Of a DNA stretch of 64,000 bases, positions 1-12,442 are shown piece by piece (positions within the stretch are counted from its first letter, which is position 1; the number at the start of each line of letters is the position of its first letter). The position numbers were made by a program, and so were the translations under genes. This DNA is from Phlebotomus papatasi. Taxonomy: Eukaryota > Arthropoda > Insecta > Diptera > Psychodidae. Location of the stretch: the NCBI RefSeq assembly GCF_024763615.1, contig NC_077223.1, positions 111,414,627-111,478,626 of the forward strand, written 5' to 3'. The notes under the pieces were generated by a model, which was not told the origin of the DNA, did not search any database, and saw only the letters and a list, made by a program, of their open reading frames with translations.

Positions 1-3000
1 ACATTTAGAATTAATAAAAATTTTTGTTACAATCGATTGGTAAATATGAAATATGCCTTTTTAACCACTTGATCTTGCAAAATCATTTGACGCATTTTTA
101 TCGGTAACTTAAACTTTGAATAAAAATTAACCCATTTATAATCTATTGAAACTAATTTAATTTTTTCTTGTGTCCTTAAACCTTTTGAATGAATCTGTAA
201 TAGCCCTATTGATTAAGGTATTAGTCCCCCTTTAGCATTTTTGATTTTTGACTTTAAAAATACATTATAAGGAACAGTTATAACATATACAAATATATGA
301 ACAAAATATCCACCTAGATTATCTATAAAATATATCAGAAAGACGGGACAATGAAATTGGGACAAATTACAATCAGGTTATGATTCTATGATAATTGCTT
401 CGTAGTTACACGAAAATCCAGCATTCATTAACGTTCACTCATTAATAAAACAAATTTGTGTTAATAAAATTTTTAGTAAATCCTTATACGGGCTTCAGAC
501 CTATCTGGTTTAACTCCTCTAATTCCTTATCAGACACGATTTTTTTTAAAGAAATTGTTGTTTAGAATTGGATATCAATGGCAAATGATCCAATAGATTT
601 TGAAAAATCAATAAAATTGCTTGTTATTTAGATTTTTGAGACCGTCGGGAACTGGGCTAAACCTCCAGTCTGAAGCCGGAATTAGGGTCTCTTTTACTAG
701 CACACGAGTGCTTAGTTTTTATTTAATGTGTCTAATATTGGACGAATAACTCTATTTTGATATCTTTTTTGAATTGGTTTTTGTTTTCAATAGTGCTGTT
801 TCCATACCTTCGGATATATAGGAGTATTTTATATGTGATTTTAGTGACAGTAGAGTGGGTTTTACAAACATCTCCAGTTCTTGATAATTGCTATCCTTTC
901 AAAAAAACACTGTCTTTTCCTAATGAAAAATTAAATCGATTAAGTAGTACTAGAGCTATGGTCACCTCCTTATCAAAAACGACGAAAACGGTTTTGTCTC
1001 CCAAAGCATTTTTGTAAACTTCTCAGCTTACTGATAAACCCCTTTTTCTTATAAGAACTAGAACCACTCTCTCTCTCTGTTGACTATCTCTCACTCTCCT
1101 AGTGTATTAGGAGCTCCTGTTGCTGCTATAGCTACTACTGGCTAGAATTGCAAGAACATTTTGCAAGTGCCTGTGGACACAAAATAATGACAAAGCTGAG
1201 TCGAAGTACAAACATCCTCAGCTGCGAAGATTTCTCCATCTCACCTGACTGCTTCACTTCACACAGCTTCCCGCCTCGCATTCAATTAAAGAAGCAATTT
1301 TCTAATCTTACTCTCTTGCACTTCTTCCTTAGCTCCCGGAATAATAAAACATGTGCGGAAAATGGGGCGGAAAGGTGAGATGTAGTAGCTTCAGGTGGAA
1401 CGGTGAATGAAAATAAAAACATTTTCTCGATGGAAAACCCATTTGACGATTTAAGAGGATTTCTTATATTGAATAAGACTCTTTCCTCGACAGAATTTAC
1501 GCAAAAAGAATCAATAATTTCAGGTTGAGTTCAAAGGGACGACGAAAAGCTTTGAAAACTTGTTGAATTTAAATTTTTAATTTCAATAGTGTAATTTCTG
1601 TTCGGTTTCATTACTTGATTTGATATTTTTAAAATTAGGCTGACCATCTTTTTTTGTGTTTAAGAATTCAAATAAATTTCTAAAGTGATGGATGAATCGG
1701 ACTGACACTTTTTTAAATAATCTTCCTAAAAAAATAATTATTAGTATAATTTAAAGTTATGGTAAGTTGTTTCTGGTTCATTTTAAGAACCTATAAAAAT
1801 TAGGTGGTTTTTTTATTTTTAAACAGTCTCAAGTGTTTAGCTTAGTAAAATGCGTTACTATTAAATTATTACTAATACTTTTAATGAGATTTATTTGTTA
1901 TCTTTATACCTAAAACACGTGATTAAATAAATTGCTACAGATAAATGCAACAATCTTCTTGAACACTTTTCAAATTAAGACGAGAAAAACTTTGACAGAG
2001 AACAATCGGTTCGTTTTTCCTTTTAGGAACTATTAATGTTCGTTATTTGTTTAAATATTGAAATATCTATCAAGCTCTTGTCAAACAGCAATATCTGTCA
2101 AAGTTATGCAAAGAAGCTTTTGATAACAATCCTTCCTTTATTATCATTATAAAATTACTATATTATCATAAATTATGCATGATCCTTAAATCATGTAAAG
2201 TTTAAATTATCTTATTGTGCATAGTAGTATGTTGAAGGGAGATTATGGTCGACAGGAGGATTATATCGCCTCAGAAAGTCAACATAGAGATACTGGAGCA
2301 AGTTGTAGAAATAAGTAGGGCAAATTGGAAGCATTAAGTTGAGAAAAGCACATAAACTTTCAACCACAAACAACCCCAAATTAGTGTTCTCGCCGGCGAA
2401 GAATCGCTGCGGTCGCGGCAGAAAGTGGAGCTCTATGGGAGCGTATCAACGAATTCAGTGACGTATCTCTAATTAAACAAATTAATTACCCGCAAAATTG
2501 TCATCATATTGTGGCGCCAGCATCCATTTACACCAGAATCGTGAGCAATAAGCTTAGAAATGACGCACAACTCCATGAAAAGGCCTCGCGAGTCCTCTCA
2601 CTTTCCATGAGGTCATCAAGTATCATCAAGAAAACACTTTTGGGGATTTTTCTTGTCGGCAGACACACACTTGGGGGATTAAGAAGTCTCTGAAAGTCGA
2701 GAGACAAGAGAAAAGCGGTAATGAACCGTCTCATAATGAACTAATGATTCCCTTCTTGAAGACTATGCATAAAATTAAAGTAAAATAATAAAATGTTTAA
2801 AAAAATGTTTGATTTTTTTGTATTCAAAAATGAACTGAAAGTACTTTACATTTATTAAAAGTTATGTTGGAATTAACTTCTAAAATCAAATCTAAGATTT
2901 TGACTTCCGATTAAAACTTGTATTGGTAATCAAGTTATTTAAAAAATATATATATAAAACCTTTTCGGATATTTCTGCCTGTATTATTTTTAATTCACGA

Positions 3001-3029
3001 GCAAAAAAAAATTTCATGAAATATGACCA
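1..3029. other. AT-rich intergenic DNA, no gene recognised
   Basis: No open frame here resembles a known protein family and no convincing chain of splice sites is visible. Two stretches, about 960-1450 and about 2230-2740, are noticeably less AT-rich than their surroundings and could hold regulatory sequence or untranslated exons of a gene lying left of the window. On the minus strand about 2210-2440 stays open for roughly 75 codons, but the conceptual protein matches nothing I know. The remainder looks like ordinary AT-rich spacer. Confidence 0.4.
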
Positions 3030-3320
3030 TTCTCACAGTTCTCACATCTAGGTCGTAGTGAATAGCAATATTCCTAATGTACCACGGAGCATTGACTATA
3101 TTCCGCAATACCTTAGATTGAAAGTTCTGAAGAACGCTCAAGTTAGAATTGCTGGTCGAACCCCCTGAAATCGAGGAAGCTAGTCGCCGATACAAGGAGA
3201 GGATTGGGAGTCATCCTAATAGTCTCACCAGAAGCCTGTTTAACAGGACCACTAATCGTCGTTTGAAAATGACCGATCCGGCGGTTAACCTGTCAAATAG
3301 ATGGGGTCTCTGTCCCTAAA
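3030..3320. mobile_element. Jockey-like non-LTR retrotransposon remnant, internally inverted
   Basis: Two adjacent pieces of the C-terminal part of a jockey-type reverse transcriptase ORF lie in opposite orientations. On the minus strand, about 3172 down to 3045, the translation contains LQNFQSKVLRNIVNAPWYIR followed by a DLDV motif, the conserved block after the polymerase domain. On the plus strand, about 3168 to 3320, it contains EIEEASRRYKERIGSHPNSL and then an arginine-rich tail and a stop, which resembles the extreme C terminus of the same kind of ORF. The join is near 3170. The family call is by motif recall. The element is a short dead fragment without a 5' part. Confidence 0.6.
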
Positions 3321-4755
3321 TTATTGAGGTGTTCTAATTTAATTAGTTGCGTTTTCGGTTTTTGAAGTATACGGGTGTTTGATCTGTACCTTCGTTGTTT
3401 ATGTGGTTTAAAAGAAAACACTCTTGCAATGGAATATATATTAGTTTTGGATTTACTTATCGTCATGTGTAATAGACAGATTGTAAATAAAAGCCGAAAG
3501 GTAGCAAAAAAATTAAATATGAAACACGAACATAATGCGTTGGAGACACTTTCGAGAAAACCAAAAACATTTTTTAAGAAACTATAATAATCTCTAGATA
3601 TTATTGACTTATGGGGGGTGCCGAGGTGAACGAAGACTGAAAGTTAATATTTCTTACCATTTTGCCTCTAGCGCAGAACTAAACGAAGAGATTTCATAAT
3701 GCACTTTCTTTTGAATCCGTGCAATAAAATAACGTCACCAAGGGATTTTTTAATGTAAAAATTGAGCTTTTCTCACTCACCTTTTAAGGGGTTTATGTGG
3801 GTAAAAAAAATTTAAAAAAAACTGTTTTTTTCTTCAGCATAATAAAATTTAATTCAAATTCTTAAACGTATAAACGTACAACATTTAAACAAACTATATT
3901 TCTTGAAATTTTCATTAAACTATCTTAAAAATTTCAGTCGTTTTAGTTATTAATTTTTAATGAGGTTATTAATTTTTTAATGAAATTTGGATTTTTGGGA
4001 GAATTTTATACAAAAAAATACCATTTTCTACATATTTTACACCACCTTTCACCTTTTAAAATAAGTTGATATCAAGGCAAAAGAAATCCACCGTTCAAGT
4101 GCGAGTTTAATTCATCAGCTAACAGGAAATATTGAGTTTTTCAATCTAAGATGGATTTACAAATAAATAAATATTACGAAGAGATAAATTTCAAAGAATT
4201 TTCAAATCAAAATTTTACAATCCAAAAGTGATGGAAAATATTATTGGTTCTTCTTTCTACTTATTTTCAAATACGTTTCAGAAAATTAATAAAATTCTCA
4301 AGAAGGGTAAAACTTCCTTAAAAAATAATTATAACCAATTAGATCTATTGTATACTCAAAAATTATTAAATTTCTTTATAAATTTTTTTTCTTCAAAATT
4401 GAAGAGATAATAATTTAGATTATTTTTTTTTTTTAAAGAAAGAAGCTCCGCGACAATTCGCGCAAAAATGGGAACAGTCGCAGCAAAAATAGGAATATCC
4501 TCGGCAATTTGAGGAAATTAGTACGGAAAATTTTCATCTTTAATTTTAATCATACTTTTTAAAATTATCCGTTTTTTTTATAAATACGAGGATTAACACA
4601 ATCACGTATTCAATTACGACAAAGTTTTCTAAAAACCAACAGTTTCACGAGAATAGAACAGTTAAAATATGCTATTACTCGTAGGATTATCAAGAAAAAC
4701 GTTTCATTTTTTTATAAAATTAACATTACTTTTATTATATATGAAATTATCATTA

Positions 4756-4864
4756 GTTTACTATATTTTGAAAATTATGTCCACATTTGGCAGTTTTTAC
4801 AAGCGTATACAAGCGTAGGCAATTTGCTTCAATGGTTATAATTTTCTCTAGTGTATAGAGGCCA
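4756..4864. mobile_element. Degraded copy of palindromic MITE family A
   Basis: The right end (TCTCTAGTGTATAGAGGCCA followed by TAA) and an internal ATGTCCA block match the well-preserved copy at 36172-36281. The left terminal repeat has decayed and the left boundary is approximate. Confidence 0.5.
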
Positions 4865-5358
4865 TAAGGAAGTTGGGACTTTCAAAAAATTCATCAATGC
4901 AACTAAAATCAAGAGATTCGTATTTCTAAAAACATGTGGAACATTGGATTGTTTCATCGTTTTTGGTTCAGACATGACGAAAATTGTTATCATTGAAGTT
5001 TAAGCATACAGTAGACTCTCACTCAATCGGCTCTTTTTCAATCGGGCGACAAATTTTGTTGACAATTTTCACGTTTAACTATGAAGCTAATTTACTCCAA
5101 TTCGCTGCAGTTCTTCCTATTTTATTGTGATCCTTTATAATTGAGCGCTTTTTGTGGAATTTACAAAGGCTTTGACGCTCAATTCTATCACTAAACCGGA
5201 TGACATTTCGCCCCATATTCCCGATTGAGAGAGAGTCTACTGCAATTGTTTAATTTTTGCATGGTTTTCCTGTGTCTAGAAACGTTTGCGGGTTTCTTGG
5301 ACTTTCTTCTTTTTCTATGATTTGAGAAACACTGAAACATTTCAACATGAGTTTCTTA

Positions 5359-5470
5359 TAGTCTCTAAACATTAGTGAAAATTATGTCCATATTTGAAAC
5401 CGATTCCCTATACGCTTTGAAGGAAAAGCTGTTCAATATGGACATAAATTTTTCTAGTGAGTAGAGGCCA
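5359..5470. mobile_element. Palindromic MITE family A, second copy
   Basis: A 112-bp palindromic element related to the 36172-36281 copy. The two arms both contain ATGTCCATATT or its complement and the right end reads GTAGAGGCCA. It is flanked by TTA on both sides (5356-5358 and 5471-5473), a 3-bp target duplication as produced by PIF/Harbinger-type transposases. The left arm has several substitutions, so this is an older copy. It encodes nothing. Confidence 0.7.
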
Positions 5471-5540
5471 TTAGAGCAAGAGTGGACTATTTTGATAGAA
5501 AATTACATATACGATTGGTCAGTCTTGATCTGAGCATATC

Positions 5541-5591
5541 ATATAACTATATGTCTCATATAGTTATATATATATATATATATATATATAT
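5541..5591. repeat. Small palindrome running into a (TA)n microsatellite
   Basis: ATATAACTATATG is followed after three bases by its complement CATATAGTTATAT, which continues into an uninterrupted TA run to about 5591. It lies some 220 bp upstream of the Mob4 start codon. Confidence 0.85.
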
Positions 5592-5807
5592 CTTCAAGTT
5601 TGCAGAATGAGTTGCCCCTTGGATTCCCATATCATTAGCAAGCTCCAGTTGGTAACATCACAATTTGAAAAAAAGTAAGCCTATAATTTAGCAAAGACAC
5701 TCCACCTCTAGGGCGATTAATGACAAAAACTTCTTCTTGTACACAGCGCCAATAGCCATATGGCGGACCGAAAAGGAGTTGGCACTTGGCAGTGACATTC
5801 TGAAATC

Positions 5808-7787
5808 ATGAAGATGGCCGACGGAGGAATGGTGCTTCGCAGAAACAGGCCAGGAACTAAAGCTAAAGTGAGTAAATTGATCCGAAGAACAGCGAAAATT
5901 CTTTTCCAAGAACCAGAGAATATGGGGATATAGAAAGTATTTGTGTGAGGATTCCCAACTGCTAGAAAATCGAGGGAAAAGTTGGCCCTGTCACGGGAGT
6001 ATGGAAGTGGATCAATTAAAAAGAGAGATTTTTCTTTTACTTTGCAGGACTTCTGCAGTTGGCCTGATGAGTCTTTTGAGGAGATGGACACGCTGGCGGT
6101 GCAGCAGTACATCCAGCAGATGATCAAGAATGATCCATCGGACATTGACGTGATACTGAAAATGCCAGAGGCGCAGGACGAGGGCGTCTGGAAGTATGAG
6201 CATTTGAGGTGAGAAAGTGGCTTCCGGAAGGCCAGGGGAATTTTTCATGAGGCTCATTGGGGGTTTGTGTTGCAGGCAGTTCTGCATGGAACTCAACGGA
6301 CTGGCCGTGAGGCTGCAGACACAATGTTTCCCGGACACTTGCAACCAGATGATTGCTACGGAGCAGTGGATCTTCCTCTGTGCTGCCCACAAAACACCCA
6401 AGGAGTGCCCGGCCATCGATTACACGCGCCACACTCTCGATGGAGCTGCCTGTCTCCTCAACAGTAACAAATACTTTCCCAGCAGGTAAATATATTTCAT
6501 TGCAAAAAAAGTCGTTCGACTCTATTCCTTCTAATCAAAATACTTTTCAATTTAAGTTTTGCAAAGTGAAAGTGTTTTTTTTTTAATTCAAAATAATTTG
6601 CAGTGCCAGAAGAATTTATTTTTGGAACAATTTTAAATTAAATTATTTATAAAATTTCAATATTCGAAAAAATTAAATTTTAGAACTTTTATCACACCGA
6701 CAAATATTTAGTATTTTATTTAGCAATCGTAAAGACTATTTTTTTGGATTTTACAATATTTTTTATTTATGTTATTTTTTTCAACATAATTGCAAAGTAG
6801 AAGGTTGAAGGAATCTAGAATATTTTTTGCAAGTCTCTAGCTATTTGCTATGTAATAAATATTTAAGCTCAAAAATGGCGAATTTTTAAATTCTCAAATT
6901 CATAATTGATTTTATTTATTTTTTACACTTCCAATGTTTTTTAAGCAAAATCGTTTTGGCAATAAAATCTACAATAATCATACGTAATATTTTTCATTAA
7001 AGAGAAAATATTATTCATTGGTATTGTCAGAAAAATTACTTAATTTTTTGGCTATTTTTGTCCCTATCGTTCATAGAAGCACAAATTACACCGAATCAGA
7101 TTCTGTTGGACTTTCCAAGGTTAGATGTAAAACTTATCATTGATTATGTTTCTCAGTTTAATTTTTATTGTTGATTTTCAGTCCGTAAAAAGTGTCTCGT
7201 CGTTAAAGGGTTAAATGGAGATATTCAAAAAGGATCTTTTCAAATAATCCAAATTTTGCCAAATCTGTTAAGAAATTATCCCTCGAAAGTGGTTTATCTT
7301 TGAATCCTGAAGAACTGAAAATTAATTTTCCAATCATAATAGACGAAAAAATCGCCTGAACCATTCCCAAAACTATCAGAAAACTAAAGAAAAAATCGTA
7401 TATCAATTAAAGTAAGGCTCAAAAATTGCAAAACTTTGAATTTAACTTTGAAAGTTTTTAAATGCAAAGTGAAAAGTATTAAATAATGATTGAAGGAATA
7501 GACAGCACAAAATTAAAGGGGATTTGACTGAGCAACAATAATTCCTTTCCAGAGTGTCCATAAAGGAGTCATCTGTGGCTAAATTGGGATCAGTCTGTCG
7601 TAGAGTCTATCGCATTTTTTCTCATGCTTACTTTCACCACCGAAGGATATTCGATGACTTTGAAATAGAGACATTCTTGTGTCACCGTTTCACCCTTTTT
7701 GTCACCAAATACAATCTCATGTCTAAGGAAAATCTCATCGTTCCCATTGCAGAGGCCAACATTACGCCAGGAGAGAGTGAAGCATAA
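5808..7787 (+). CDS. Mob4: MOB kinase activator-like 4 (phocein), 4 exons
   Basis: Coding exons are 5808-5867, 6048-6208, 6276-6485 and 7553-7787, all bounded by GT-AG, giving 221 residues against about 223-225 for known MOB4 proteins. The product starts MKMADGGMVLRRNRPGTKAK, typical of this subfamily, and carries DEGVWKYEHLRQFCMELNGL, the EQWIFLCAAHKTPKECPAID block and FSHAYFHHRRIF. The Mob zinc-site ligands are present: two Cys in the CFPDTC segment and the His pair in the HAYFHH segment. MOB4 is a scaffold subunit of the STRIPAK phosphatase-kinase complex, acting in cytoplasm, Golgi and synapse. The C terminus (GESEA) is as in orthologs, while the segment just before it (AEANITP) is divergent. 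The 1.07-kb third intron is the only long one. The start at 5808 is chosen because it matches the family N terminus. Confidence 0.96.
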
Positions 7788-7853
7788 ATCATTTACTGCC
7801 CGCACCCTCTCAGTTAAAGAAAACAAAAAATAGTTTTATTATTTCTTTTCAAA

Positions 7854-7859
7854 AATAAA
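7854..7859 (+). terminator. Poly(A) signal AATAAA for Mob4
   Basis: AATAAA lies 67 bp after the Mob4 stop codon. A second AATAAA at 8207-8212 could serve a longer 3' UTR. Confidence 0.55.
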
Positions 7860-10275
7860 CCTTTTTTCCATAAAAAACAAAATGATTCCTTGTAAGAGAT
7901 CATCAAACAGAAAATTATTTATGACTTTTAAAAGAAAAAAAAAAACGTATTTCTCAAAAATTATATTTTCTAAAGAAACAAAAGAATTAAAAAAAAACTA
8001 GTAACTCATATAAATAATCGCGTACCGATTTGTATTAAATGGTGTCTAATAGTGATGGATGCTGTTGAAACACTGCATTGTTTTCTCTTTTTTTAGTGGA
8101 TGTTCATCACAAATTTTATGAGAGACTTGATTTTACAGATTTATTATTCTGTATCTCTTTTTTCTAGTTTGATTTTATTACCTGTAGATTGTAATTTATA
8201 AAATACAATAAACTATAAAGAAAATTACTCAAGAAAATACCAACATTTTTATATGGAACATTTTCCTCAACATTCGCAATATCAGACGAATTTGGGAGGC
8301 TTATCAGTTCTAGCGAAAAGGATAAATTTATCCTTTTACAGTGGTGACCGTAAAAATCATTAAAATTCGGAATTCTTATATAAAAAAGGATATGATTGAA
8401 AATAATTCTTGCAAATATTTTTTAATTAAAAAATGGAATTCATCACTAGTTTAAAAAAATCATTCAATCAGAAAGAACTACACAAAATTAATGAGTAATA
8501 ATTTAAGAGGTATTTCATTCCGGTAAAATTGATGTTTATTCCTTTTGTCAATTTTTTCGCAAGATATTCACAAAGTCCTTGTAATTCTCGTAAAACAATC
8601 TTTAAAAACAAATTGGAGTGACGTTACTACATAGATAAACGTTGCTATGTGCGAAGAAGAAATTTTAGAAACGTAGAATTACATTAAATAAACAAGAAAA
8701 TGTTTTTAGAAACACTGAACAGATTCTATAAACGAGTAAAATAAATATTTGAAGGGATGCAAAAGCATATCTAGGAAATGCTTTCGTGCTTCTTCACCAA
8801 AGAAGCACGAAAACATTTCTAAAAACGCACAAACGCATCAAAGAATTGTAAAAACATGGCTAAAATAGTGAACATGAAATTTCTATCTAGTCTGAAGCAA
8901 AAACAATGAAAAAACACAAGTTTTCCAATGTTTCTGGAAACAGAAATCACAAAAAAATTTCTTCTCTTGTGAGTTATCTCTATGACAATGTAATTACAGT
9001 TCATGAAATTTGATTTATCCCTTTTTGTTTTATTAAATCAAAAAATATTCTTGTTGGAATTCACTTCCAAAAAGAAGTTATTTTAATTTGTCCATAAATA
9101 CTTAAAAATGAAAATTACAAATGTTTGTTTAGCATTATTTTGTTGATAATGTTACTCGAAAGAAGATTCTTAAAAAGTCAAATTAGTTCTAAATATCTAT
9201 GAAAAAAATCAACCTGAAATAATAAACTAATTTTTAACCAAACACATTTCTAAATAGTTTTAGGCAAAAAAAAATATTACTTTCATAATAAAAAAAAGTT
9301 GAGAGTGTGAAAACTTTGAAATTCTGTGCAAGTCTCATTAAGATTGACGTATATATGGCGGGCCAAATGGTTGTCATTTTCATAGTAGAGCTTAGAATCG
9401 GACTTACATTTCCTTATTATCTCAAAATTGGGCGGTAAACAATTCATTAGCCAAAAATTGCAGAGAAACGATGAAAAAGGAAATCTAAATGCTAAAATTT
9501 TCACAATTCAAGACACTATTATTTACGGTCAGATAGAATATCTTGGCTTATTTGTTTCTATAATTAGACGGTCAATATATTTTAGTCCCAAACTAAGCTT
9601 TTGGGCTAAGCTTTTTTTTTTTAGTATTTTGACGAAAATTTCTCATAAAGCCGATTAATACAGATTTTATATAATATCTTAGAAATTATCACATTTTTAC
9701 GGTGGCCACTGTAAGTTTTGGAAATTTCATATTTATCACGCAAAATTACTAAAACAAAATATTACTTATAAAAAAAATTGTAACAATTAGGCGATTAAAA
9801 AATTTACTCAAAAAATTTGCATGGGCTTGTTGAGGTCAAGAATATTCGAAAAGCAAAATCAAATTCCAAAAACGAAGAATATAAAAATTATTCTCCATAA
9901 TGCATTTTCATTTCAATTATTTTTTAGAGACTTAAATCTATTTAAAGCTGGAGAAAAAATGACAAATAATTCACAATATATTGTATACTACAAAAGTCTA
10001 ATAATTTGACCACATTTAAGAGCAAAAAAAATGACGAATATTCAAAGTATATTGTAGCGTTTGAGGAGGCAATTTTGAAGAAAATGGAAGAATGTGTATT
10101 CTAGAAGACTTGTTATGTTGTAGATATGTGACTTCAGAGACAAAAAAGGAATATGCATTCCTTTGCCAAGAAAAATTTGAAGTCAATAAAAAGTATCATG
10201 AAGGACAAGATTTTCTGCTTTTCAATTAAAATTAAAAATTTTAGTAATTTTTTTTACTTGCCGCACAGTGACGAA
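7860..10275. other. AT-rich spacer between Mob4 and Rpp25
   Basis: After the Mob4 3' UTR the sequence is AT-rich with long A and T runs. Apart from the hairpin at 8777-8818, I see no exon with acceptable splice sites and no recognisable domain. Confidence 0.5.
8777..8818. repeat. Short imperfect hairpin
   Basis: The arms AAATGCTTTCGTGCTTCTT and AAGAAGCACGAAAACATTT are complementary apart from one mismatched position, around a loop of only a few bases. The loop is short for a microRNA precursor and the flanks do not extend the stem, so I leave the function open. Confidence 0.6.
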
Positions 10276-11499
10276 TTATTCGACTTCTCCTTCGCTTTTT
10301 TCTTGAATTTTTCTGCGCTTTGGAAAATGTCCATAACTCAAAGTTTCTGAGCTTTTTTCAGCTTTTGTCTGAGGATTCAGCCAGAACGTCGAACCTTTTT
10401 CAGGATTTTGATATCTGAAAGGAATTTTACGAAATAAAGACATTAGGAACCTTAAAAAGGATGTTTCAATATTTTTTGCACTTCCCTAAATGCACGTTTC
10501 ATTTCTAAATAACATAGGGGGAAGTGGGGCACCTATGAAATTGGGAGTTTTCTTCTAAGTGGAAATGAGCCATATTATAAAATGTAATTTAGCTTCTCAA
10601 TCTGTTTTTGCAGCTAAATTATACCAAGATAAGGCTCAATTTTATTTAAAAATAGGTGAAAAATTCCAATTTCAAAGGTGCCCCACTTTCCCCTATACAA
10701 ATTTCTTAATAATTGGGGGTAAAAATGAAGAGTTGAGTACTAAGTATCCAGAATTCTCGAATATATAACACATATATGTAAAAGTTTAAGTTTAGAATTT
10801 ATAAGTAATCAGCGAATACGGGGATGTGTTCCTATACCTAACATTCATTAAGAGAGATTTTAAAAGATATTAGAAAAATCTACATTTTTAGAATTCTGAA
10901 TAGAGTACTGATTCAATTTGATTTTTTGATGAGCAAATTCAAATTTTGTATATGGTGCTTAATATAAATACTATAAATAAGTTTATCCTTATTATCCCCG
11001 CTTTCGCTTAGGCAGAGACATAAAGCAAAAATTTTTACACACTTTCGAATGCTCCAGAAATGGTCAATTTTCAAAGGGAAAGGAATTTAAGCGCAAAAAA
11101 TCCTCTGAGACATCCCACTTACCCCGGTGTCGATGGATCGATCTTGTCCAATGATTGTAGAATGCGAATGCTAGGGATATAGGTGACTTTTCCTGCTCCT
11201 TCTTGGGCACTTTCTTGGCTGATTTCTGTGACTTGATGCAGCTGAAAATGTCTCTTTAATGTTTCAGCGCAGGAAATGGTTCTTGTGATTGCTTTCCCAT
11301 TTCCTGTCCAGAAGATTTTCCTGTGTTTTCCCTCCTCAAGGGTTTTCCTGGAAAACTTCAGGACATTCTCCACCTTTGTCCCACTTTTAACTGTCATCGT
11401 TGGAGCTCCATCACTAGACGACTCCTTGCAACTTTGAGACTCTTTTGCCTCAACTTTGTGCACTTTCTCCTGCCGCTGTCGTTTCTTGTTCTTTCCCAT
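10276..11499 (-). CDS. Rpp25: Alba-domain RNase P/MRP subunit p25-like, 2 exons
   Basis: Read on the minus strand, exon 1 is 11499-11123 and exon 2 is 10414-10276. They are joined by a consensus donor (GG|GTAAGT) and a pyrimidine-rich acceptor (CCTTTCAG), giving 171 residues. A lysine-rich N terminus is followed by an Alba fold at about residues 34-90 with MTVKSGTKVENVLKFSRKTL, WTGNGKAITRTISCAETLKR and LHQVTE, the pattern of RPP25/RPP25L. The splice restores STPGYQNPEK, equivalent to the PGYQPP motif of vertebrate p25, which supports the exon join. The C-terminal tail is charged, with a KRRK cluster. In other animals this protein pairs with p20 on the P3 domain of RNase P and RNase MRP RNA and acts in tRNA and rRNA processing in the nucleolus. 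A small MITE sits in the intron. The start at 11499 is the first ATG of the open frame. Confidence 0.87.
10517..10693. mobile_element. TA-flanked MITE with GGGGGAAGTGGGGCACC termini
   Basis: The left end GGGGGAAGTGGGGCACC is answered at the right end by GGTGCCCCACTTTCCCC, its near-perfect reverse complement. The element is bounded by TA at 10515-10516 and 10694-10695. It is 177 bp long, noncoding, and lies in the Rpp25 intron. The TA target site suggests a Tc1/mariner-type source. Confidence 0.8.
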
Positions 11500-12442
11500 T
11501 CTTCTCTTCTTTTTTTTTATCTGGTGTCTCTAGACGAAGATGGGAATTTATGGAAAAGTTAATATTGCTAGAGGAGTTTGGTTTGAGTTGGGGAAATATT
11601 CAAGTGAGTGGAGTCAATGAAGAAGAAAAGGAGCATCATCATTCGATGACATCCCTCCGATGGAATTTCAATGGCATCTCTGGCCTGAATTCTTTCCTTC
11701 ACCATCTCGCATTGTTCGGAGTCTTCTGCAGATCCTTTGTCGGCAATCCACGAGGCAGATAAAACTCGTGGGTGGATTAATTTGAAGGAAGAAAGAGAAT
11801 ATTGGAGATGTTCTCTCTTGAGCAAATGAAAGAACTTCCATTTGGACTTGAGATATCGACTAAATTTTCATGAACATTAAAAAAAAAATACATAGCATTG
11901 AAATATTTTTTAACGATTATTTTCAGAAAAAATCCAGTTATCAATTACTTTGTAATTTGTTTTTTCAGTGAAGCATCAAATTTATTTCTCAGAGAAGCTT
12001 TTGCGTCCAAGACAACTCGAGGTAAGTTGTATTTGATGAAATACAAGTTAATTTCATGTGGATCGGATCGGAAATAAAATAGTTGTTAGAGAATTTTGAA
12101 AATTAATAGATAATTCTCACAGACAGATTTCCAACAAAATTTATAGCTTCTTGGCTTTCGGTACACTTCACATACAATGCCTTTATTTAAGAATATTTTC
12201 TCTTTTCACGCGATATTATTTGTTAAAATTTAATTATTTTTAATTGTATTAATTTATTAAATTAAAATATTTTATTCTCTAAATCTTTTAGTCGCTATTA
12301 TTTTTTAAAGAGTTTGTACCTACAATTTAAAAAATTAAAACAATAATAATTGATGATAATTGATCAGAAGAATTTTCTTCAATGACTTGTAAAGTGAAGA
12401 AAATAAATTTTCAGACAATCAGGTGTAAGTTCAGGAAATTTA
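11500..12442. other. 5' flank of Rpp25, no other gene seen
   Basis: The first 300 bp upstream of the Rpp25 start are somewhat less AT-rich and probably contain its 5' UTR and promoter, but no clear initiator or TATA element can be picked out. The overlapping open frames on the plus strand at 11445-11762 are shadows of this sequence. The rest is AT-rich spacer. Confidence 0.4.

Noticed and set aside
5688..6432. Minus-strand open frames over Mob4 exons
   Set aside because: They are antisense shadows of the Mob4 coding exons.
11323..11825. Open frames on both strands around the Rpp25 start
   Set aside because: They lie antisense to exon 1 or in its leader and show no family features.
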